The position numbers and the translations under genes were made by a program. From Betaproteobacteria bacterium (GTDB taxonomy: Bacteria > Pseudomonadota > Gammaproteobacteria > Burkholderiales > SG8-39): DNA of 64,000 nt. The stretch is taken from assembly GCA_016195915.1 (NCBI GenBank), contig JACPYS010000018.1:62001-126000 (forward strand), written 5' to 3'. Positions within the stretch are counted from its first letter, which is position 1, and the number at the start of each line of letters is the position of its first letter. Positions 8,112 to 16,531 of the stretch are shown here, in pieces. Below the pieces are notes generated by a model. It was given only the letters and a program-made list of their open reading frames with translations, was not told where the DNA came from and made no database searches.

Positions 8112-10802
8112 ATGGCAACCGAGAACAATCCGATCAGCTTCGCGGTCTACGCGAAGGACTACGTCCCCGTCCCGCCCAAGGACGCGCAGGTGCTGACCAC
8201 GGCCTGCGAATACTGCACCGTCGCCTGCGGCTACAAGGTCTACCGCTGGCCGGTGGGCAAGGAAGGCGGCGTGCGCGCGGGCGACAACGCGCTCAAGGCG
8301 GATCTGCCAGCGGGTGGCGTGATGGTGCCGTGGGCCAGCCCAAGCCAGCACAACGTAGTGCGTTATCAGGGCAAGCCGCACCATGTACTGGTGATTCCCG
8401 ATTTCGCGGCGACCGTGGTCAATCCCGGCGGCGATCACTCGATCCGCGGCGGGACGCTGGCGCAGAAGTGCTACAACCCGGAGAACCGTACTTCCGAGCG
8501 GCTGCTCTATCCGATGATGCGCGTGCGGGGGACGCTGATGCCGGTGTCCTGGGATCTCGCGACCGAAGCGATGGCGGACATCTCGAAGTACGTGCTCGAA
8601 AAGTATGGCGAGCACGCGTGGGGCATCAAGATGTACTCGTACCAGTACTTCGAGAACACCTACGCGATCACGAAGCTCGGCATGACCTCGATCGGTACGC
8701 CGTCCATCGCACCGCACGACAAGTGCTCGAATACCAACGACGCCACCGGCCTGGACGATGCCGGGGTGGATTCCTTCGCCGCGTCGTACGAGGATTGGGG
8801 TATGGCCGAGGTGTGCTTTTTCTCGGGCGTGGATCCGTACGAGACGAAGACCACGCTTTTCACCGAATGGATCATGCACGGCAAGACGCCGGACAAGAAG
8901 TGCATCTTCGTCACGCCGCACATGACCACGGGGGTGGCCTGGGGTGTAAAGAACGGCGGAATCTGGCTGCCGATTATTCCCGGCACCGACACCATCCTGC
9001 ACAACGCACTTGCGCGCGTCATCATCGAGAACAAGTGGCAGGATCAGGAATTCATCGACAAATGGATCGCGAATAGCTGGGAGGTCGACTCTGGCTATGG
9101 GCGCGGCACCAGGAACACCGGTTGGCAGTGGCGCACCACTTGGGGCACCTGGCAAAGCGACTGGGGCGATTACCAGAAATTCATCCTCGGGCGCGACGAG
9201 CACAAGCTCGAGAACGCTGCGAAGATCACAGGCTGCAAGGCGGAAGACATACGCCGCGCGGCGGAGTTGATCGCCAAGCCGAGGCCGAACGGCGCGCGTC
9301 CGAAGACCTCCTTCATGCTGGAGAAGGGCAACTACTGGTCGAACAACTACATGAACACCACGTCGCTGTCGGCGCTGGGGCTGATCTGCGGCGCCGGCAA
9401 CCGACCCGGTCGGATGATCTCGCGCGGCGGTGGCCACCAGCGCGGCATGGTGAGCGCCGGCGGCGGGCCATGGTGGATGGATCCGGAGAAGTATCCGGGG
9501 CGCCGGAAGAAATCCTTCAACCTGGACCGCTGGATGGTGGACGGGAAACTCAAGTTCGCCTGGGTGTTCGGCACGACCTGGTTCGCTGCGATGATGGCGA
9601 GCCAGGAGCTGCAGGACGCCGCGTTCCGCATGACGCGCGCCAATCCGCACCAGATTGGGAGTCTCGATCGCAAGGCGATATTCGAGACGCTCAAGGCACG
9701 CGTCGATTCCGGCGGCATGGTGTTCGTGGACTCCGACATCTATCCGGTGGAGCCACTCGGCACGCAGATCGCCGACATTGTGCTGCCGGCGGCAACCTGG
9801 GGTGAGGAAGACTTCACGCGCTGCAATTCCGAACGCCGACTGCGGCTCTACTCCAAGTTTTACGATCCGCCCGGCGAGGCGAAGCCCGACTGGTGGGCGG
9901 TGCAGAAGTTCGCCCACAAGATGGGATTCAGCTCGTACGACTGGAAGAACAGTAACGACGTATTCGAGGAGGCGGCGCGATTTTCGCGCGGCGGCGTGCT
10001 GAACTATCACCCGCTGGCGGTAAAGGCCAAGGAAATGGGCGTCAAGGGCCACGAATTGCTGCGCACCTACGGCACGACTGGCATTCAGACCCCGATTCGC
10101 GTGCGAGACGGAGAGCTGGTCGGCACACAGCGCCTGCACGATCCGACCAACAACTGGGGAGAGATGGAAGCTGCGGAGGTGCAGAGCCCCTTCATGCATG
10201 CCTTCAGCACGCACAGCGGCAAGGCGATCCTGCTCAAGTCGCCATGGGACTTCCCCGGCTGGATTCAGTTCTACGAGGCGGTGAAGCCGCGCACCGCGAA
10301 GGGTGAAATCTGGGTCACGAACGGCCGCATCAACGAAACCTGGCAGTCGGGGTTCGATGATCTGCGCAAGCCGTACCTCGCGCAGCGCTGGCCGTACCCG
10401 ATGCTGATCGTGAATCCGGCTGACGCGACGAAGCGCGGCGTCGAGTCGGGCGATTTCGTGCAGGTGTACAACGACACGGTATACGTGCAGACCGGCCAGC
10501 CGCAGGGCGTGCTCGATGCGGACCTCAACTTCAACAACTTGATGAAGGAAGGTCACATCAAGACGACCACCGGGCAATTCGTGGCGGTTGCGATCGTATC
10601 TGACGAGATGCGCGAAGGCGTCGCGATGGCGAACTTCAACTACCCGCAGGCGCCGGCGAATTCGGTGTGCCACGCGGTGCCTGACCCCGTGACCAACAAT
10701 TATCGCTACAAGCTGGGGCGGGGCGTGCTCACCAAGGTGGGAGAGTCGCCATACAAGAAGTCGTTCACGAGCATGAGCCTGAAACCGCGCAACATTATCT
10801 AG
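8112..10802 (+). CDS. idrA: AioA/IdrA-like molybdopterin oxidoreductase (candidate iodate reductase large subunit)
   Basis: This is an 896-residue DMSO-reductase-family enzyme. I chose the ATG at 8112 over 8106 because AAGGAG (8099-8104) is correctly spaced only from the former. The cluster motif is C-x2-C-x3-C-x70-S (Cys32, 35, 39, Ser110), the [3Fe-4S] signature of AioA. Of the AioA arsenite-site residues, the Arg-x3-His pair is kept (Arg438, His442), but the His-x7-Glu pair reads His202...Asp210 by eye alignment. The protein is about 70 residues longer than typical AioA. Synteny with two di-haem peroxidase-like genes matches idrABP1P2, although the order is reversed. Arsenite or another oxyanion remains possible as substrate. 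Confidence 0.75.
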   Translation: MATENNPISFAVYAKDYVPVPPKDAQVLTTACEYCTVACGYKVYRWPVGKEGGVRAGDNALKADLPAGGVMVPWASPSQHNVVRYQGKPHHVLVIPDFAATVVNPGGDHSIRGGTLAQKCYNPENRTSERLLYPMMRVRGTLMPVSWDLATEAMADISKYVLEKYGEHAWGIKMYSYQYFENTYAITKLGMTSIGTPSIAPHDKCSNTNDATGLDDAGVDSFAASYEDWGMAEVCFFSGVDPYETKTTLFTEWIMHGKTPDKKCIFVTPHMTTGVAWGVKNGGIWLPIIPGTDTILHNALARVIIENKWQDQEFIDKWIANSWEVDSGYGRGTRNTGWQWRTTWGTWQSDWGDYQKFILGRDEHKLENAAKITGCKAEDIRRAAELIAKPRPNGARPKTSFMLEKGNYWSNNYMNTTSLSALGLICGAGNRPGRMISRGGGHQRGMVSAGGGPWWMDPEKYPGRRKKSFNLDRWMVDGKLKFAWVFGTTWFAAMMASQELQDAAFRMTRANPHQIGSLDRKAIFETLKARVDSGGMVFVDSDIYPVEPLGTQIADIVLPAATWGEEDFTRCNSERRLRLYSKFYDPPGEAKPDWWAVQKFAHKMGFSSYDWKNSNDVFEEAARFSRGGVLNYHPLAVKAKEMGVKGHELLRTYGTTGIQTPIRVRDGELVGTQRLHDPTNNWGEMEAAEVQSPFMHAFSTHSGKAILLKSPWDFPGWIQFYEAVKPRTAKGEIWVTNGRINETWQSGFDDLRKPYLAQRWPYPMLIVNPADATKRGVESGDFVQVYNDTVYVQTGQPQGVLDADLNFNNLMKEGHIKTTTGQFVAVAIVSDEMREGVAMANFNYPQAPANSVCHAVPDPVTNNYRYKLGRGVLTKVGESPYKKSFTSMSLKPRNII

Positions 10803-10833
10803 GGTCGCCGGGTGGCGCCGCTCACGGACGGGC

Positions 10834-10863
10834 ACAGCCGCAGGATCGCGTACCTGCGGCTGT
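10834..10863 (+). terminator. Hairpin after the molybdoenzyme operon
   Basis: ACAGCCGCAGG pairs perfectly with CCTGCGGCTGT around an eight-base loop, 32 nt after the stop of the molybdoenzyme gene. There is no following T-run, so it is either a Rho-dependent pause or an mRNA-stabilising stem rather than a classic intrinsic terminator. Confidence 0.45.
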
Positions 10864-11070
10864 CGGTGACGGATCGCGGCGATCTGCGCTGCCGCTGCTG
10901 CATTCCGGAGGGATTCTGCGATTTCGCGCCGCGAGTGCGCAGACGAGCAGGTACCCATCGGGAGGAAATCGGCCGGCGCCAGAATTCTTGATGCACCGAT
11001 TAACAATTCGACCGGTCGCTGCTGCAATTCCGACGTGCGTCTGCCAACGGCACGATTGCTTGACGAACTT

Positions 11071-11084
11071 TTGATCTAGGTCAA
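11071..11084 (+). promoter_or_regulatory. FNR/DNR-type box before the DsrE-TusA-SQR operon
   Basis: TTGAT-CTAG-GTCAA is one base off the perfect FNR/DNR palindrome TTGAT-N4-ATCAA. It lies 100 nt before the dsrE-like ATG at 11184, suitable for a class II or class I activator position. It suggests anaerobic or NO-dependent expression of the sulfur operon. Confidence 0.55.
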
Positions 11085-11183
11085 TCGCACCCCTGTTTTC
11101 CGCGGTCGCGGGTGATGCGCATTGCCCGACTTCGAAGCAAACTCCGATTGCGTGGAGTCGTGCGCGGAAGAGGGCGATACGAA

Positions 11184-11573
11184 ATGAGCGACAAGCTCGG
11201 CATCATCCTGGTTTCGGAAACGCGCGAAAAGCTGCAGATGGCCGCAATGGTCGCCTCGGTGGGCGCAGTGAGCGGAAATGCGGTGAGCGTGTTCATCTCG
11301 ATGAACGCGATGAAGTACTTCGTGAAAGGCGGCAGCAAGCACGCCCCGGCCGAAGGCGACGTCGGCAGAGTCCTCGAGAACAAGAAGGCGCCCGCGTTCG
11401 ACGAGTTGTTCCTCCAGGCCGTCGAACTGGGCGACGCGAAGATCTATCCGTGCTCGATGGCGATGGACCTGCTGGAACTCGATTCCGACGATCTCGAACC
11501 GTACGTGGAAAAAGCGATGGGGCTCACCCGGTATCTGGACGAAGTGCGCGACGCCCAGGTGTGGACGTTCTGA
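11184..11573 (+). CDS. DsrE/DsrF-family sulfur-relay protein
   Basis: The product is 129 residues long when started at the ATG 11184 (MSDKLGIILVSETREK), which has a GGAAGAGGG ribosome site. The fold pattern is that of the DsrE/DrsE family: LGIILVSE strand, MAAMVASVGAVSGNAVSVFIS helix-strand, a K-rich variable stretch, and a single conserved-position cysteine in AKIYPCSMAMDLL. DsrE-like proteins accept and pass persulfide sulfur, often with TusA. A TusA-like gene follows 28 nt downstream and an SQR-like flavoprotein after that, so it probably works in cytoplasmic sulfur trafficking. The physiological sulfur donor is unknown. Confidence 0.75.
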   Translation: MSDKLGIILVSETREKLQMAAMVASVGAVSGNAVSVFISMNAMKYFVKGGSKHAPAEGDVGRVLENKKAPAFDELFLQAVELGDAKIYPCSMAMDLLELDSDDLEPYVEKAMGLTRYLDEVRDAQVWTF

Positions 11574-11601
11574 TTCCCGGACGAGGGGAGGAGTGGCTGC
11601 A

Positions 11602-11832
11602 ATGTCAAACCGGAAGATCGTGGACGCACGCGGCAGTTTCTGCCCGGGGCCCCTGATGGAGTTGATTGCCGCGATCAAGGCGGCGCAGATCGGCGATGAA
11701 CTCGAGGTGCTGTCCAGCGACAAGGCATCGGCGAACGACATTCCGGAGTGGATCCGCAAGGTGAAACACGAGCATCTCGGGACGACGGAAGAAAACGGCG
11801 TGTGGCATGTGGTGGTGAAGAAGGCCAAATAG
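11602..11832 (+). CDS. TusA-like sulfur carrier
   Basis: This 76-residue protein has the SirA/TusA motif RGSFCPGPLMELIAAI, in which the CPxP cysteine (residue 16) carries persulfide. Downstream it has the usual short beta-alpha pattern ending VWHVVVKK. The ATG at 11602 was chosen because AGGAG lies 8 nt upstream; a GTG at 11593 overlaps the ribosome site. It sits between the DsrE-like and SQR-like genes, a common arrangement for sulfur-relay modules in sulfur-oxidising and facultative bacteria. Confidence 0.82.
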   Translation: MSNRKIVDARGSFCPGPLMELIAAIKAAQIGDELEVLSSDKASANDIPEWIRKVKHEHLGTTEENGVWHVVVKKAK

Positions 11833-11864
11833 ACGGGGACCTGTTACGGGCGGAAGGAGACAAC

Positions 11865-12998
11865 ATGAAAATACTGATCGTTGGCGGTGGCATGGGCGGC
11901 ACGATTCTGGCGAACAACCTGGCGCGGCGCCTGAGCACGGAGCTGCGCAGCGGCAAGGCGCGCATCACGATGCTCTCGGCCTCGGACAGGCACATGTACC
12001 AGCCCGGGTTGCTGTATCTCGCGGTGGGCCGCATGACACCCGATGAGCTGTATCGCGACCAGCGCAGCCTGCTCGAGCCGGGCATCGAGTTTCACGTCGA
12101 TCCGGCGGAGGAGTTCCGGCTCGACAAGAACGAGGTTCGCACCCAGGGCGGCACGGTGCACGGCTACGACGTGATGGTGGTTGCGACCGGGTCGCGGCCC
12201 ATGCCGCAGGAAATTCCCGGGCTGGCCGAGAACTCGGAGATGTTTTATACGGAAGAATCCGCGCTCAAGATGTTCCGCAGCCTGCAGCAGTTCCAGGGCG
12301 GCAGGGTCGTGATCGCCATGGGCGTGCCGCACAAGTGCCCGATGGCACCGCTGGAAATCGCCTTCATGCTGCACGACTACTTCCGCAATCGCGGCATCCT
12401 CGACAAGACCAAGATCCATTACACCTACCCGATCGGCCGGGTGCACTCGCTGGAGAACGTGGCCAAGTGGGCGGCGCCCGAGTTCGACCGCCTCGGCATC
12501 AGCTACGAGACGTTTTTCAACGTGAAGGAGGTCGATGGGACGACCAAGATCGTGAAGAGCGAGGAGGGGACCGAAACCAATTACGACATGCTCATCACGA
12601 TCCCGGCGCATCGCGGCATGGAGGTGATCGAGAAAAACGGCATGGGCGCTCGCGGCTGGATACCGACGCACCGGAACAAGCTCAACATGGAAGGCCGCGA
12701 CAACGTGTTCGTCATCGGCGACACCACCAACATTCCGATCAGCAAGGCCGGTTCGACCGCGCACTTCGAGGCCGAAGCGCTCGGCGAGAACATCGCAGCG
12801 ATGCTGAAGATGGGGATGCCGGTGCGCGAATACGACGGCAAGGTGTTCTGCTTCATTGAAACCGGCAATGATCGCGCGACCTACGCCAGCTTCAACTACC
12901 TGAATCCGCCCGAGCCCAAGGCGCCGACACGCGCGATTCACTGGTTCAAGCTGGCATACAACAAGCTCTACTGGGCCTCCGCCCGCGGGCTGCTCTAG
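11865..12998 (+). CDS. Sulfide:quinone oxidoreductase-like flavoprotein
   Basis: This 377-residue FAD enzyme has no signal peptide. The FAD fold is at the start (ILIVGGGMGGTILANN), with a second motif VVATGSRP near residue 110 and FVIGDTTNIPISKAGSTAHFEAE near residue 285, typical of the SQR/NDH-2 family. A cysteine in GVPHKCPMAPLEIAF (about residue 160) corresponds to a redox cysteine of SQR-type enzymes. A second lies in VFCFIETG. The preceding DsrE and TusA genes suggest it hands sulfur from sulfide to carrier proteins. The subtype was not resolved, and electron acceptor quinone is assumed from the family. Confidence 0.75.
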   Translation: MKILIVGGGMGGTILANNLARRLSTELRSGKARITMLSASDRHMYQPGLLYLAVGRMTPDELYRDQRSLLEPGIEFHVDPAEEFRLDKNEVRTQGGTVHGYDVMVVATGSRPMPQEIPGLAENSEMFYTEESALKMFRSLQQFQGGRVVIAMGVPHKCPMAPLEIAFMLHDYFRNRGILDKTKIHYTYPIGRVHSLENVAKWAAPEFDRLGISYETFFNVKEVDGTTKIVKSEEGTETNYDMLITIPAHRGMEVIEKNGMGARGWIPTHRNKLNMEGRDNVFVIGDTTNIPISKAGSTAHFEAEALGENIAAMLKMGMPVREYDGKVFCFIETGNDRATYASFNYLNPPEPKAPTRAIHWFKLAYNKLYWASARGLL

Positions 12999-13010
12999 CA
13001 AGGGCGCGCG

Positions 13011-13799
13011 ATGAGCACGATTACGCAGGACCCCGGCGACACCGGGCTGGAGTTGCAGCGCGTCGCCGAAGCGGCGCGCGACTCGCTGACCGATGAGATG
13101 GTGGCGCGCATCGCCGGCACGGCAAGCGACGCGGTCGATCTCATCGACCAGTTCAACCGTTCGGGGCTGGCGAAAGCAATCCCGGCCCTCGCCCAGATGG
13201 TCAACAACGGCGATCTCGATCGCCTGGTACAGCTCGCACGCGTGTATGCCTCGACCGAGGATTCGGTGACCGACGAAATGGTCGGCCGCGTGAGCGATGC
13301 AATCGGCGGCGGGCTGAGCCTGCTCGACCAGGTGAACCGCTCGGGTCTCGAGCGCGCGCTGCCGGTGCTCTCGCGCATGGTCGCCGACGGCGATCTGGAG
13401 CGACTCGCCCAGCTCGCGCGCGTCTACAGCTCTGCGGAGGACTCCATCACCGACGAAATGATCGGCCGCATTGCCGAAACGGTCAGCGAGGGCTTGTCCT
13501 TGCTCGACCGGTTGAGCCGGGGCGGGGCCGGCAGATTCGTCGAGATGATGGAACGCATGCAGTCCAGCGGCTCGCTCGAGCGCATCGCAACCGTGCTACC
13601 CAGGCTGCTCGATCGCATGGAGGGGGTGGAGAGGTTGTTGCATGCTGCCGATGCAGTGGCTACCAAAGCGGCCGCCGCGCCGCCCGAGAGCGGCGGTCTG
13701 GGCGGTCTGTGGAGCATGGCGCGGGACCCGGAAACCCAGACCGCGATGCGCTTCATGTTGAATCTGAGCAAGGAGCTTCGTTCCTCGCACAAGCGCTGA
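13011..13799 (+). CDS. DUF1641-family protein with three internal repeats
   Basis: The 262-residue product contains three tandem units of about 61 residues. Each begins (D)S(L/V/I)TDEM(V/I)xRI, followed by LIDQFNRSGL-type and ALPVLSRMVADGDLERLAQLARVY-type helices. The third unit is the most diverged. A short Ala/Pro/Gly linker and a final helix (TQTAMRFMLNLSKEL) follow. The repeat architecture and neighbourhood (SQR-like gene 12 nt upstream) fit DUF1641, a family often found beside SQR-like and FdhD/formate or sulfur genes, without known activity. The gene closes the operon; an intrinsic terminator follows. Confidence 0.75.
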   Translation: MSTITQDPGDTGLELQRVAEAARDSLTDEMVARIAGTASDAVDLIDQFNRSGLAKAIPALAQMVNNGDLDRLVQLARVYASTEDSVTDEMVGRVSDAIGGGLSLLDQVNRSGLERALPVLSRMVADGDLERLAQLARVYSSAEDSITDEMIGRIAETVSEGLSLLDRLSRGGAGRFVEMMERMQSSGSLERIATVLPRLLDRMEGVERLLHAADAVATKAAAAPPESGGLGGLWSMARDPETQTAMRFMLNLSKELRSSHKR

Positions 13800-13826
13800 T
13801 TTCAGCGAACGCACATCGGGGAAAAC

Positions 13827-13850
13827 AAAGGGGGCCTTGCGGCCCCCTTT
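13827..13850. terminator. Bidirectional intrinsic terminator
   Basis: AAAGGGGGCC-TTGC-GGCCCCCTTT forms a ten-base-pair stem with a four-base loop between the convergent DUF1641 gene and the cytochrome c/nirS pair. The A-rich left flank and TTTGT right flank would serve both strands. Confidence 0.75.
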
Positions 13851-13897
13851 GTCGTTCCGCGGCAGCGGAACGCCTGCCCGCCTCAAGCCTGATCTGC

Positions 13898-14212
13898 TTA
13901 CATCTTCAGGATCCACGCCACCAGGGTCTTGAGGTCGGCGTCGGATACCGCGGCGTTCGGCGCCATCGGAACCGGGCCCCAGACTCCTGAGCCGCCCTTC
14001 TTGACCTTGTCGGCGAGCTTCGCCTCAATTCCCGCCTGGCCCTTGTACTTCTTGGCAATTTCCTTGTAAGCGGGGCCGACCGACTTCTTGTCGATCTGGT
14101 GGCAGGCGAGGCAGTTGTGTTTTTTCGCCAGTGCCTCGTCGGCCCGGGCCGGCGCGGTTGCGAGCAGCCCGCCTGCCACGGCGAGCGCGAGGGTGGTCGT
14201 CCGGATGTTCAT
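13898..14212 (-). CDS. Class I cytochrome c (c551/NirM-like)
   Basis: This 104-residue periplasmic cytochrome has a signal peptide ending TAPARA. The haem motif is CLACH near residue 34, followed by the class I pattern VGPAYKEIAKKY and the axial-methionine loop PVPMAPN near residue 79. It lies 21 nt downstream of nirS on the same strand, so it is the likely electron donor to cytochrome cd1 nitrite reductase, as NirM/c551 is elsewhere. Confidence 0.88.
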   Translation of the reverse strand: MNIRTTTLALAVAGGLLATAPARADEALAKKHNCLACHQIDKKSVGPAYKEIAKKYKGQAGIEAKLADKVKKGGSGVWGPVPMAPNAAVSDADLKTLVAWILKM

Positions 14213-14233
14213 CGTCTGCAGCTCCTTCGTCGG

Positions 14234-16006
<1,773 letters not shown>

Positions 16007-16048
16007 TTAGGCTGGGCAGGAGGTTGCCCCATGGGGGGGCGCTGCGGT

Positions 16049-16062
16049 TTGATGCATATCAA
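16049..16062 (-). promoter_or_regulatory. FNR/DNR box upstream of nirS
   Basis: TTGAT-GCAT-ATCAA is a perfect palindrome match to the FNR/DNR consensus, 79 nt before the nirS start at 15970. It overlaps the last codons of a gene-end remnant (16059-16115). Confidence 0.8.
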
Positions 16063-16115
16063 GCGAACTGAGCCGCCCGGTAGGCCTCGACCAGCGGATA
16101 GATGTTGGCGGCCAG
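16059..16115 (-). pseudogene. Remnant of the 3' end of the 21283-22551 membrane-protein gene
   Basis: On the minus strand this reads LAANIYPLVEAYRAAQFA and stop, against LAANLYPLVKAYRAAQFA and stop at the end of the gene at 21283-22551. The nucleotide match is 52 of 57. No similarity continues upstream. It is a duplicated or left-over gene end in the nirS-napD intergenic region, and its stop codon lies inside the nirS FNR box. Confidence 0.8.
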
Positions 16116-16189
16116 ACGTGGGCGGTCATCGGTTTTTCCTTCCCCAAAGGCAATGCGATCAATGATCTTGCTGCGCCGCAAGGCGTGGC

Positions 16190-16203
16190 TTGATCCACAT
16201 CAA
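16190..16203 (+). promoter_or_regulatory. FNR/DNR box upstream of napD
   Basis: TTGAT-CCAC-ATCAA is a perfect match to the FNR/DNR palindrome, 58 nt before the napD ATG at 16262. With the nirS box 140 bases away, it makes this a divergent anaerobic promoter region. Confidence 0.78.
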
Positions 16204-16261
16204 GTCGGGTGTTCCCCGTGCTCGATACAAAGATTCGATCGAGGGATGGGAGAGCGGTCTG

Positions 16262-16531
16262 ATGAACATCAGCGGAATCCTGGTTTATGCCCAACTCGAG
16301 CGCCTTGAACTGGTTCGCACGGCGCTACGATCAATGCCCGGGGTCGAGGTGCATGCGACGACCACCGAAGGCCGCATGGTGGTGACGCTCGAGCTCCCGG
16401 GCGACGCGGAAATGGCCAGCGCGATGACCGCGCTCAGCCGGGCGCCGGGAGTGCTCTCCGCCTCCTTGGTTTACGCCCACTGCGAAGATTTCGACGAACC
16501 ATCACTACCCGATCAGGAGAAACCATCATGA
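16262..16531 (+). CDS. napD: NapD, chaperone of periplasmic nitrate reductase
   Basis: This 89-residue protein has the NapD pattern: ISGILVYA start, a beta-alpha-beta core with [19 protein letters not shown], and a short acidic tail. NapD binds the Tat signal of NapA and prevents export before the molybdenum cofactor is inserted. The ATG at 16262 is used; longer upstream frames cover the FNR site. Its stop overlaps napA by four bases, as in canonical nap operons. Confidence 0.88.
   Translation: MNISGILVYAQLERLELVRTALRSMPGVEVHATTTEGRMVVTLELPGDAEMASAMTALSRAPGVLSASLVYAHCEDFDEPSLPDQEKPS

Larger units (their letters stand above)
10803..11183. other. Intergenic region with hairpin and FNR-type site
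   Basis: There is no convincing gene in these 381 bases. The region holds an 11-bp perfect inverted repeat just after the molybdoenzyme gene and an FNR-like palindrome about 100 nt before the DsrE gene (both listed separately). Short ORFs present have no family resemblance. Confidence 0.6.

Noticed and set aside
8112-10802. Ordinary arsenite oxidase (aioA)
   Set aside because: The paired di-haem peroxidase genes and the altered His-x7-Glu stretch favour an iodate-reductase-like enzyme; aio remains possible and is kept as an alternative.
7941-11027. 1028-codon minus-strand open frame across the molybdoenzyme
   Set aside because: It is the antisense shadow of a GC-rich gene; translation shows no family resemblance and is dominated by Arg/His/Val runs.
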